From Hydnum rufescens UP504 (taxonomy: Eukaryota > Basidiomycota > Agaricomycetes > Cantharellales > Hydnaceae): DNA of 64,000 nt. The stretch covers positions 62,001 through 126,000 of the forward strand of contig MU129055.1 of the NCBI GenBank assembly GCA_014904985.1, given 5' to 3'. Of this stretch, positions 36,739 to 47,415 are shown in pieces (position 1 is the stretch's first letter; every line of letters begins with the position of its first letter). The position numbers and the translations under genes are program-made. Below the pieces are notes generated by a model. The model saw nothing but the letters and a program-made list of their open reading frames with translations. It did no database searches and was not told the origin of the DNA.

Positions 36739-36874
36739 GTTTGGATGTCCAACAGATTGATGGTGGCTCATGATAGTGTTTATCTCATAGTGTCCTTCAC
36801 GCTGGAACTCTAGGTCCTGTCTCAAGCTGTATTGATGAGATGACGGTACAATTTGACTATGTTCAGGGAGCATT
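36739..36874. other. boundary between GTPase gene and satellite locus
   Basis: Contains an intron-like segment beginning GTGAGTTTGGATGTCC and ending CTCATAG (about 36,736-36,790) and another ending GTTCAG (36,861-36,866) just before the ATG at 36875. It marks the last CpG-containing DNA before the CpG-free block. Confidence 0.4.
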
Positions 36875-39800
36875 ATGGCTGGAACCCGACAGCCTGTGCA
36901 AGATGAAGAATCAGAGTTACATGCAGACTGGGGTTTCAGGATTCTTATGGTGAGTGAATATATCCCTTGCACAACATTTAAGGTACTGATTGTATCATGG
37001 GGCTATAACTGTGGCACCTGGTTCTGACAATATGACACATAATTTACTCATTGGATGGTGTTGACAACATAGGAGGTATGGCTGCAGGTGTTCACATTTG
37101 GTGCACAATCATTGGCTTACATGTCTCTTTGGGACACTGTCAATGTAGTTGGTCAGTCTGGATCTTGAATACATGGTCACTGACTGACATAATTTTTTCT
37201 GCCATTGGGAACACAGTATGTAAGTCCAGATCTCCCCCAATTCCATGCATAGTCATTCCCTGATACAGCTTCTGGTGGAATCCACAACACAGGGGGTGAG
37301 TTTATGTCTCTTAGTTGATATGAGGTGGCTGTATATCTTTTGGTGGCATGGATAACATAGCATGTGAGCATGGATCTCCCACCTTTAGATCCACACTGTC
37401 ACCAGCTGATATATTCCTTGGTGACATCAACCATGTAGGAGGTAGGACTGTACCTGTCATAGTTTTATATGTGGTCACTAGCTGATAGAACATTTGGTGG
37501 CATGAACATAGGATGTGGGTTGGATTCCCCACCCTTCAATGTGATATGGCTGACTCATACATCTTTTCCATGGCATAAACAACATAGCTTGTATGTCCAG
37601 ATGTCTTGGAATTTGATGCATGGCCACTGACTGATAAATATTTTATTGGCATTCACACTGTAGTATGTAAGTGTGAATTCAGCATGAGATCCATGGTTGA
37701 TACATCATTATGTGCAATGGATAAAATAGGAGGTCAGTCCATATCTCCCACCTTTCATTGGTGATTGTTGGCCAATGCACCATTTGGTGACATGGATAAT
37801 GTAGTATGTAAGTAGGAATTTCCTATAAGTGAGCACCTGGTCACTGGTTGATCCATCATTCAATGGCATGGACAATGTAGAAAGTAAGCCTGGATCCCTT
37901 ACAATTAGATGTGCTTGGGCAGGCTGATATCTCTTTGTCTGTCATGGACAATGTAGGGAGTAAGTTCAGATCTCTCACAATCTGATGCATGGTCCCTCAT
38001 TTGTACATCATTTGGCATTGACACCACAGCCTGTAAGTTTGGGTATCTCCCAATTTGTTGAGTATGGTCACTGGCTAATACATTGTTGGATAACACTGAT
38101 AATATAGGATGTAAGTCTGGATCTCCTCCCCCTTGATGCACTATCACTGGCTGACACATCACTGGATGACATAAATAACCAAGAATGTGGGCTGTCTTTC
38201 AATTTTGTGCTTGATCATTGACTGATCCATCTTCTGGTGGCACTGACAACATAGAATGTAAATCTGAATTTCTGACAATTCAATCTATTGTTGGCTAATA
38301 TATCTTTTGGTGATGTTGACAATGGAGGCTGTATGTTTGGCTCTTTTCCAATGAAAAGTACTGGTGCAGACTAATATCTTGGTCTGAATGGACAATGCAG
38401 GAAGTAGGGCTGGATTTCACAATTTAATGCATGGTCACTGTCTGATACATTGTTTATTCCCATTGACAATGTAGCATGTAAGTTCAGATCCCTGCTAGTT
38501 AAACATGGGATCACTGGCTAATATATTCTTTGGTGACATTGATAATGTAGCATGTAGGTTCTGCTGCCACTTTGATGCACAATCACTGGCTGATACATTC
38601 TGGATGAACTTGATGATATAGGAAGTGAGCCTGGCTCACTTTTGACTCAGTCTGTGGTGACTTGCTGATCTCACCAATGGCATCAACAATGTAGCTGGTG
38701 GGCCCAGGAGTTCTGACAATTTGATGCAGGAGTGCTGGCTGATTCATCATCTGGTTGCATTCACAATGTAGGAAGTGAGTGACCTCCCCCACCACTTGAT
38801 GTATAGGTGTTGGCTGATACACTGCCTGCTGGTGTCACAAATGTAGACTGTGTGTTGAGATCTCTTTGAATTTAATGTGAGGTCATTGACTGATACACTG
38901 TTTGGTGGCATGGACAATGTAAGTTGGTGAGATTGCATTTACCACCATTCATTGAGTGGGCCTCAGTTGTTATACTTGTGTGGCCTTAACACCATAGTAT
39001 GTAAGTCCACATCTCAGTCTGATTCATGCATGGTGTCTGCCTGATTCAGTGTTTGGTGGCTTCTGGAAACAAGAGGGTAGGTCTGGATACATGAATTCCA
39101 TATATGACTGCTAGCTGATGTATCATTTCATGGTTTTGACAACACAGAGGGTAAGATGGGATCCCTGAGAATTTGATGTAAGGTGCTGATTGGTTGGTCA
39201 ACCTGAACACTGTAGGATGTAAGTGCATATCACCCTCCTGGTTATGAGTTGATACATCTTTGGGTGGCATTGAAAATGTAGGAAGTAAGTGTCTGAATGT
39301 CTGAGAATTTGACAGATCATCCCTTGCTGATTTGCCATTTGGTGGCATTAACAACATAGATTGTAAGTGTGGATGTCATTGAATTCAATGGAGTGTCCCT
39401 TGCCAACTCATCATTTGGTGCCATTGACCACATAGCTTGTAAGTGTGGAGGTCATAGAATTTGATGGATTGTCCCTTGCTGATTCATCATTTGGTGCTGT
39501 TGACCACATAGGCTGTAAGTGTGGATATCATAGAATTCAATGGATTGTCCCTTGCTGATTCATCTTTTGGTGCCATTGACCACATAGCATGTAAGTGTGG
39601 AGGTCATAGAATTCAATGGATTATCTCTTGCTGATTCATCATTTGGTGCCATTGACCACATAGCTTGTAAGTGTGGATCAGAATTCAATGGATTCTCTCT
39701 TGCTGATTCATCATTTGGCATCATTGACCACATAGGATGTAAGTGTGGATGTCATTGAATTCAATGGAGTGTCCCTTGCTGATTCATCATTTGGTGCCAT

Positions 39801-42487
39801 TGACCACATAGCCTGTAAGGGTGGATATCATAGAATTCAATGGATTGCCCCTTACTGATTCATCATTTGGTTCCATTGACCACATAGAATGTAGGTGTGG
39901 ATGTCATAGAGTTCAATGGATTATCCCTTGCTGACCCATCATTTGGTGCCATTGACCACATAGGATGTGAGTGTGGATGTCATAGAATTCAATGGATTAT
40001 CCCTTACTGATTCATCATTTGGTGCCATTGACCACACAGCATGTAAGTGTGAATGTCATAGAGATCAATGGATTGTCCCTTGCTGACTCATCATTTGGCC
40101 CCATTGACCACATAGCTTGTATGTGTGGATGTCATAGAATTCAATGGATTGTTCTTTGCTGATTCATCATTTGGTGCCACTGATGACATAGCTTGTAAGT
40201 GTGGATGTCATAGAATTCAATGGATTGCCCCTTGCTGATCCATCATTTGGTGCCATTGACCACATAGCTTGTAAGTGTGGATGTCATAGAATTTAATGAA
40301 TTGTCCCTTGCTGATTCATCATTTGGTGCCATTGACCACATAGGAAGTAAGTGCAGATGTCATAGAATCCAATGGATTGTCCCTTGCTGATTCATCATTT
40401 GGTGCCATTGACCACATAGGATGTAAGTGTGGATGTCATAGAATTTAATGGATTGTCCCTTGCTGATTCATCATTTGGTGCCATTGACCACATAGCATGT
40501 AAGTGTGGATGTCATTGAATTCCATGGATTGTCCCTTACTGACTCATCAGTTGGTGCCATTGACCACACAGGATGTAAGTGTGGATGTCATAGAGATCAA
40601 TGGATTGTCCCTTGCTGACTCATCATTTGGTGCTGTTGACCACATAGTATGTAAGTGTGGATGTCATAGAATTCAATGGATTGTCCCTTACTGACCTATC
40701 ATTTGGTGCCATTGACCACATAGCATGTAAGTGTGGATGTCATAGAGATCAATGGATTGTCCCTTGCTGACCCATCATTTGGTGCCATTGACCACATAGC
40801 ATGTAAGTGTGGATGTCATAGAGTTCAATGGATTGTCCCTTGCTGACTCATCATTTGGTGCCATTGACCACATAGGATGTGAGTGTGGATGTCATAGAAT
40901 TCAATGGATCATCCCTTGCTGATTCATCATTTGGTGCCATTGACCACATAGCTTGTAAGTGTGGATGTCATAGAATTCAATGGATCATCCCTTGCTGATT
41001 CATCATTTGGTGCCATTGACCACATAGTATGTAAGTGTGGATGTCATAGAATTCAATGATCATCCCTTGCTGATTCATCATCTGGTGCCATTGACCACAT
41101 AGCATGTAAGTGTGGATATCATAGAATTCAATGGGTTATCTCTTGCTGATTCATCATTTGGTGCCATTGACCCCATAGCTTGTAAGTGTGGATGTCATAG
41201 AATTCAATGGATTGTCCCTTGCTGATTCATCAGTGGGTACCAATGACCACATAGGCTGTAAGTGTGGATGTCATAGAATTCAGTGGATTGTCCCTTGCTG
41301 ATCCATCAATGGGTGCCATTGACCCCATAGCTTGTAAGTGTGGATGTCATAGAATTCAAGGGATTGTCCCCTGCTGATTCATCATTTGGTGCCATTGACC
41401 ACATAGTATGTAAGTGTGGATGTCATAGAATTCAATGGATTGTTCCTTGCTGATTCATCTTTTGGTGATATTGACAACCTAGGTTGTAAGTCCAGATCTC
41501 TTAGAATTTGATGCATCTTCTTCACCAATTCATCTTTTCATTTCATTGACATTGTAGCAAGTGAGTCTGAATGTCTTGGAATTCAATCCATTGTCCTTTG
41601 CTGATTTCCCTTTTTAATGATAATGCAGCCTGTAAGTCCAGATGTCTCACAATTCTATTCACCCTTACTTGATCATGTCCCACTTGGTGGTTTTGTCCCA
41701 TAGGAGGTCAGTCCACACCTCCCACTCTTGGATTTGTGATCTCTGGACAATCTCTTATTTCACTACATCTACAACCTAGCATGTATGTCCCCTCTCTTAC
41801 TATTTGGTGCATGGTCCTGGCTCATACACATCTCACTGACATTCACAATGTTAGCTTGTGAGTTCATAAATTTATACAATGGAACAATATCCTATTTTTT
41901 GGCTGCACTCCTTATACTTGGATTTATTACAGGATAATGTAAGTTACATCTAATGTGCCAAAGCCAAATGATTCTGTGTAATTGCAGTCTCATCATTGCT
42001 CTCCTCTTATCTGGTAAATATTGTCAAGCCTCACCTCCATCCTTGTCCTTATATCTCCCAAATTTTATTAGGTGCTCAAATATTCAGGCAGTCAAGGCCT
42101 GTGTGCCCTTCCTCAAACTGTTGGTCAGTTTAGGTTCTTGTTCATTTCCCCCCTCCAGGATGTCTAAGCAACCATTCCAGCATCACCTGCCTATTCCACC
42201 ACACCCAAATCTTCAATATCTGGTGTTTATTTGTTGTCAGGGTTGTGACTAATTCTAACTGTGGAAGAGATTGCTGATCTTGGCTTGTTAATCCAGTGGT
42301 CATCCTTTGGATTCGGAGGGGGAGGAATGCTGATTCACCTGATGCATCTGAAATAGAGCACACCACTAACTTGGTCCAGGCTCAAATCAGGGGTGAATTG
42401 GTGGATTATGGAGATTTTCAAGCACTAGACTCATATGCCACTGCAGACAGACTGGCAAGGATCATTGATGGCTACACACCAATGTAA
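36875..42487 (+). CDS. putative gene with a chain of 65 single-codon exons
   Basis: First exon 36875-36949 (ATG, 25 codons, begins MAGTRQPVQDEESE, ends ATG|GTGAGT). Then come 65 consecutive 3-nt segments, each exactly between an AG and a GT donor (mostly GTAAGT or GTGAGT), at 66-78 bp spacing from 37,073 to about 41,855, and one 6-nt segment (GATAAT, 41,933-41,938). Longer exons follow: 41988-42013, 42072-42123, 42181 (or 42169)-42241 and 42297-42487 ending in TAA. Phase is kept throughout: about 201-205 codons. None of the 65 triplets is a stop (10 CTT, 10 CAT, 8 GAT, 7 TAT, 5 GAA and others: rich in Leu, His, Glu, Asp, Tyr). The last two exons join into a hydrophobic stretch, LQYLVFICCQVVILWIRRGR, a possible membrane helix, followed by a charged tail. 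No homologue is recognised. It may instead be a non-coding satellite; transcripts are needed. Confidence 0.4.
37073..41938 (+). repeat. tandem array of ~76-bp intron-like units
   Basis: About 66 head-to-tail units. The core 39,360-41,490 is nearly homogeneous with a strict 76-bp period (one 72-bp and one 75-bp unit); the flanks (37,073-39,360 and 41,490-41,940) are diverged with 66-83 bp spacing. A consensus unit starts GTAAGTGTGGATGTCATAG, contains TTGCTGATTCATC (a branch-point-like CTGAT) and ends GCCATTGACCACATAG plus three bases. No CG dinucleotide was seen anywhere in the array. Confidence 0.95.
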
Positions 42488-42847
42488 TGTGTGCAGAATA
42501 CATGTATCAAGTCAAGAGATATCCTCCAATGTTATTAGTTGTCAATCCTTATCTCTGCTGGCCTGATCCACTCAGAGGTGGAGGTCAGTCTCAATGGATC
42601 AGGTGTGATACCCATGCAGCACAGTGTAATAAAGCACTGTGAATTGGATGGATAGACCATTGTAAAGTGAGAGTAGTTGAACACATGGAAAAAGGGAAGT
42701 GCATAGGGAGGTATAGGTAGGGTCTTCAAGTCAGTTGAACTGAGGACCTGCTACAAAGTGCTGTAGAAAATGCTTTAAAGCTCTGCAGAAATTACTAACA
42801 CCAGATGTTGGCTAAGGTTATAGGGATTGGGAATGAAAAGATATGGG
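42488..42847. other. flank of LTR copy, no supported gene
   Basis: CpG-poor DNA without a recognisable gene. On the minus strand it lies directly downstream of an LTR. Confidence 0.35.
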
Positions 42848-43365
42848 TGTAACAAAGTGGAGTTGATGGATTGGGAGTCAGATGGGAGGGAATAAGGGGA
42901 CAGTGAGAAGAGGTAATCACACTGCCCTCAGCACTGGCTTTGGGCAGGGGAGCTGGACACAGAGCTAAGCACTGGCTTTGCTCTGAGTCCAGGGGAAAAG
43001 GTTGTGAGGGAAGGGAGATAATGATGAAAGAGGTATAATGTAGTGACTGGCCAAGTGGCACAGTCACTACCTAAGGAGAAGGAGGGGTCAGCAAGTAGAG
43101 AAGATGCTCTACTTACTGTTGTGCAGGTTATCCAGGGGCAGACAACTGCAGGGGCCAGAGGAAAGACCCAGCTAGTGATTAATGGCTACTAGCAAGCCAA
43201 CCAAGCAGCCAGGTAGGCAGGACAGAGACAGAGGCAAGAGGTTTCATGGTTTCTCACTAGGTGATGAAGATCTGGGCAAAGGTTAACTATTTTTGATTCC
43301 ATGGAATCTGCTGTATATACATGACTTTTGAGTCCTAACTTAATTATGTAATACACTATATTACA
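42848..43365 (-). mobile_element. LTR of a retrotransposon (3' LTR with polypurine tract)
   Basis: On the minus strand it begins TGTAATATAGTGTATTAC and ends TTTGTTACA. The same ~520-bp sequence recurs at 55389-55920 on the plus strand. Upstream of its TG end (minus orientation) lies ACTGGGGGGCAC, a polypurine-tract-like primer site, so this looks like a 3' LTR whose internal region extends to higher coordinates. The flanks (ATGGG and GTGCC) show no target duplication, consistent with a partial element. Confidence 0.7.
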
Positions 43366-43810
43366 GTGCCCCCCAGTTTGGACTCCAAAAGTCTCAACTG
43401 AGCACCTGGACATAATGAAGGTGGATAAAGCAGAAAGAATGTGGGGATGTTAGAAAAAAGCAAAGAAAAGCCAGGATTCAATGAGAGTTTATAATCCAGC
43501 AGTGGGCTTTGAATTTTAAAACAATGAATCTTAGCCTTTGAATGGGGGAAGAAGAAAAGAGGCAAAAGAAAGTGGTGAGGAAGAGGGAGAGAAAAGGAGA
43601 GGAAGAAGGCAGAGTGTTGTGGCCTTATCCAAATGTCTTCAAGCCTCTAAGATCCTTCTGCACCATGGCTGCTGCCCCCCAGGCTTGATGGCATTGGATA
43701 GGATTGGATAGGACACCAAAGACTGGGAGGGCACTGTCAGGATCAAATTGACATTTGCTTCCACCTAAGGACTTACCTGTCAGAGTATCATTCTTCATTG
43801 ACTCTATCAT

Positions 43811-44188
43811 ATGGCACCTACTTCTTCAAATGCTCTTGTCTCCTCTCTCCCTCCATTCACTAAGGGGGTTATTGTCATCCTTGCCATTATTGGCATTTCT
43901 CTTATTATTATTGCCCTCATTCTATCAGGCCTCGACCAGTGGGCTATGGGCTGGGTAGTCAACCAGTGGCAGCATTGGAACCCTTGTCAGCACCTGTCAT
44001 TCCCTCACTCCCCATGTGAGCCCATGGAGTTGCCAATCCAGACTCCCCCTCCTCCTCCTCTGCCCCCAGTCCCTGAATCCACACCACCTGTCCCAATCCA
44101 TACTCCATCCACATCATTATGGTCCTTTGACACTTTGGACACCTTTGGAGTACCCAGGCATACACTGCCTTGGAAGTACATATGCTAA
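43811..44188 (+). CDS. small single-pass membrane protein ORF
   Basis: ATG-initiated, 125 codons: a short N-terminus, one strong membrane helix GVIVILAIIGISLIIIALIL (about residues 19-38), then a Trp-containing and Pro-rich tail (TPPPPPLPPVPESTPP). No homology recognised. It stands alone between an LTR fragment and the module array. The composition is protein-like, but no introns or paralogue support it. Confidence 0.35.
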   Translation: MAPTSSNALVSSLPPFTKGVIVILAIIGISLIIIALILSGLDQWAMGWVVNQWQHWNPCQHLSFPHSPCEPMELPIQTPPPPPLPPVPESTPPVPIHTPSTSLWSFDTLDTFGVPRHTLPWKYIC

Positions 44189-44607
44189 GGGGATACATAT
44201 GGAAGTTGGGGCATAGCCATGTGGAGGTGTGCACAGGATTCGTAACACAGCTGTGTCAGCTTAGTGAGGCTTAGTGATGGTGGCTGTGGAGGCTGACTGA
44301 TGGGCTGTGGAGCTGGCACTCTAGGAGGATCTGGAAGGTTATGGAAGATGGTGGAAGGCTCTGGAAGGCTGGTGGCTGTGTGCAGGAAGTAGTATTTATA
44401 GCCCTTCACAGTTGGGGGATCACCAGTTTCGATCTCTCAGGATTCCCACTGTGATAGGTGTGAGACTTGTGTGTCCCTTGTTGTGTGGTGTATACTCAGG
44501 ATTCCCACTGCGATAGTGTGTGGTTAATTAATCTCTTTCCTCTTTCTGTTTGTGGCTTCAATGGCAGTGTTGCCCTGACAGGCACCTTGGTCAGTCATCT
44601 AAGCCTA

Positions 44608-44657
44608 CCTAGTTAGGTACCACTTCCAGGGCAGATAATGGTACCTAAGTAGGTCCC
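44608..44657. repeat. terminal hairpin, left end
   Basis: CCTAGTTAGGTACCA and TGGTACCTAAGTAGG form an imperfect palindrome around CTTCCAGGGCAGATAA. It is the left counterpart of the hairpin at 50,807-50,861. Confidence 0.7.
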
Positions 44658-44929
44658 ATCACTATTCCACCTGAAATGGCCATTTTTATGATTTGCACCT
44701 CAGTCAACCTTCTGGCCCAGAATTGGCTGAAATGGCTGAAAATTGGCCAAAACTGGGACTTAGAGAATCTCAGACTTGCAGCAGGCCATATGGGCTTATT
44801 GGGGATAATATGTTCTGTTTATAATTATTTATTTATTATCACTATATTATACTTATGCTACCCCGGGTCAGCAGGGTTTCATTCAGGAGTCCCGTGTTTC
44901 ATTCTTATTATTTATTTATTTATTTAAAA

Positions 44930-45115
44930 TTATACCACACACCCACTCTGGTGTGTGGTACTCCATAGAAATCAAAAAAAAAAGACGACTTAGTAGCACC
45001 ACACACCCACTCTAGCGGGTGTGTGGTACTGTCCATAGAAATCAAAGAACAAAAAAATAAAAATAACAACTATCTAGTAGCACCACACACCTGCTTGGGT
45101 GGGTGTGTGGTACCA
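44930..45115. repeat. three close CCACACACCC/GGGTGTGTGG hairpins
   Basis: Three copies of an ACCACACACCC..GGGTGTGTGGT palindrome occur at about 44,935, 45,000 and 45,083, separated by A-rich spacers with CCATAGAAATCAAA. They precede the regular module array and lack the second hairpin. Confidence 0.75.
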
Positions 45116-45225
45116 GGGATGTCATTTCACACTTCACCATTGGGGGTTCCCCCTCACCCATGGTCATGTGTTTTCACTTGGCAGGGTTGTGGCTTTGGTT
45201 GGGGGATGTGGGTTCAGAAGAATAC

Positions 45226-47178
45226 CTATGATAATAAATAATAAGTTAGTTAAAAAAAGAAAAACCAGGCAAAAGGAGCAGCCCTGCTGCTCCTTTTGCA
45301 TAGTCGGATATGTACATATATACTTACCTTAAAGATTACCACACCTGCCAAAGCAGGTGTGGGGTTCGTCCAGGGCTTGCATTGTGGTTTTGACTCATTG
45401 CCATTCACAGGATTTGTTTGGTGGTGGGTTGTCATTCTCCTGTGTTCATTCGGCGGGGTTGTGGGTGTTGGGTCCAGATGACAAACTAAAATAATAAATC
45501 ATATGTTAAGTAAAAAAAAAAAACAAGAAAAGCCATGCAAAAGGAGCAGCCTATGCTGCTCCTCTTGTGTGGTTGTACTCACCTTAAAATTACCACACAC
45601 CTGCCAGGTTGCAGGTGGCTGCGCACATCCCTTTTTTGTGTGGGGGTGGTCATGCTGGGAGAGGGCCTAGATCAATCAGTAAATAACACATTAATTTTTC
45701 TAAAAAAACAAAGGAAGCACCAAAAGAGCAGCTTCTGCTGCTCTTTTGGTGCTTTTGTAGGTCTTGTAATTGAAAACTTACAGGGTATTACCACACACCT
45801 GCTGCAGTGGGTGTGTGGTATGTGGTTTCATCAATTGCCATGTTTGGGGGGCAGGCCCTCTCTGCTTGGGTGGCTGCATGTACTGGGGGCTTGCCTGTGT
45901 GCTCATCAGGTGGGTTTTCACAGGGGGAAGGAACCTAGAACAGTAAATAATAATACATTAGTAAAAAAAGAAAACAGAGGTGCTAAAAGAGCAGCTTCTG
46001 CTGCTCTTTTGGCACCAATATGGTTAGACATACCTAATATTACCACACACCCACTTTGGTGGGTGTGTGGTACACATGTTTGTTGATTGTCATTTTGGGG
46101 GGCAGGCTCTTTGGGCTTGGGTGGCTGCACATACTGGGGGCTCGCCCATGTGGTTGTCAGGTGGGTTTTCATAGAGGGAAGGAACCTAGAACAACAAATA
46201 ACAATCCATTAGTAAAAAAAAAAGAAAACAAAGGTGCCAAAAGAGCAGCTTCTGCTGCTCTTCTGGCACCAGTGGGATGAGATGTACCTAATATACATGC
46301 TGAAGCAGGTGTGTGGTACTGATTTTGCACCCCGGCCATGTGCTTTGTACTTGGCTTTGCATACAGGAGGGTGCCTGTTGGGGTGGGTCATCGTTTCATG
46401 AGGCCTGATTTGAATCCTACAATGATAGTGTATGTTAGTAAAAAAATTTGAAGCAATGCAAAAGGAGCAGCTTGCACTGCTCCTTTTGCATTGCTGTGCA
46501 TATAGAAATTTAAAAAAAGTTACCTTGTTGTACCACACACCCACAAAAGTGGGTGTGGTACTCGTTTGTACCATGCATTTGGTTTTGTGTCTGGGCAGGG
46601 GTTGTAGGCAGGTGAAAATCTAGGAATAATGCATTAGTAACAGAAAAAATAAAAAATTAAGCCATGCAAAAGGAGCAGCATACACTGCTCCCTTTGCACA
46701 ATCATACTTATCTTGAAATTACCACACCCACCAAAGTGGGTGTGTGGTTTGTCTGGGGTCCCTGGGCCTTGCATGGTGTGTCCTTGTTTGTGGGTTTCAT
46801 TTGGTGGGTTGCATTTGGGACTCTCCATTGGCAGGTGTGTTGTCATTTCTGATGGGGGGGGAGGGGTTTGTTGGCATGTGGTTCAGGTGAGAGCCTAGAA
46901 TAAAGAATTATTAGTTAAGAAATTAAAAGTGATGCAAAAAGAGCAGCTTTCACTGCTCTTTTTGTGTGGCTGCATCTATTAGGGGGGAGGAGACTCACCT
47001 TAAGTATACCACACCTGCTGCAGTGGGTGTGGTTCCTGGGCCCACTCATTGGGCAGCCTGTTGTTGGTTTTGATCTGGAGTAATAAAGGCTACATTAGTG
47101 TAAAAATTCACAGCAGCACAAAAAGAGTAGCTTGCACTACTCTTTTGTGCTATTGTATTTACTGAGACAAAAATTACC
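45226..47178 (-). repeat. left arm: nine intron-like modules with paired hairpins
   Basis: Read on the minus strand, each module is a ~100-nt segment starting with a GT donor (GTAAGT, GTGAGT, GTATGT) after AAG and ending in a TAG/CAG preceded by CTAAC-like branch sites. Complement ranges: 45226-45327, 45486-45582, 45667-45781, 45935-46033, 46186-46287, 46417-46523, 46620-46713, 46897-46998 and 47077-47178. Each contains an AAAAGAGCAGC..GCTGCTCTTTT hairpin. The DNA between modules ends in a CCACACACCC..GGGTGTGTGG hairpin just before the donor. The 46620-46713 copy has a mutated donor (AAG|ATAAGT). The 'exons' are not multiples of three and have no shared open frame. Confidence 0.8.
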
Positions 47179-47233
47179 TTATGACACACCCGCATCAGTG
47201 GGTGTGTGGTCCTGTGGTCATGGTCATGTGGTC

Positions 47234-47290
47234 ATGGTTGTGTGCTGTTGCTGCTGTTGTTGCTGTTGTTGCTGTTGTGTTGTGGTTGTG
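47234..47290 (+). repeat. TGTTGC/TGTTGT trinucleotide-like microsatellite
   Basis: Repeated TGCTGTTGT words adjacent to the palindrome arm, partly mirrored by CAACCAC words near 48,965-49,010. Confidence 0.8.
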
Positions 47291-47415
47291 CAGTTGCTTG
47301 CTGGGTGGTGTGTCTGCATAGAGTTGCAAAATTCAATGCTGGCAATTGCTGATACTCAAGAAGTGCCCAAGTGCTGGTGCTGGGAGCACAGTACAGAATA
47401 GTACCAAGCATGTAT

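Noticed and set aside
37073..41938. The 76-bp array as a centromeric or telomeric satellite
   Set aside because: No telomere TTAGGG repeats are present, it is too short for a centromere satellite by itself, and the fixed AG-3nt-GT layout is better explained by splice signals. A satellite origin remains the main alternative for the gene call.
45226..47178. GCTGCTCTTTT hairpins read as Rho-independent terminators or a CRISPR-like array
   Set aside because: The DNA is eukaryotic; the repeats are palindromic modules with differing spacers tied to splice-like signals, without cas genes.
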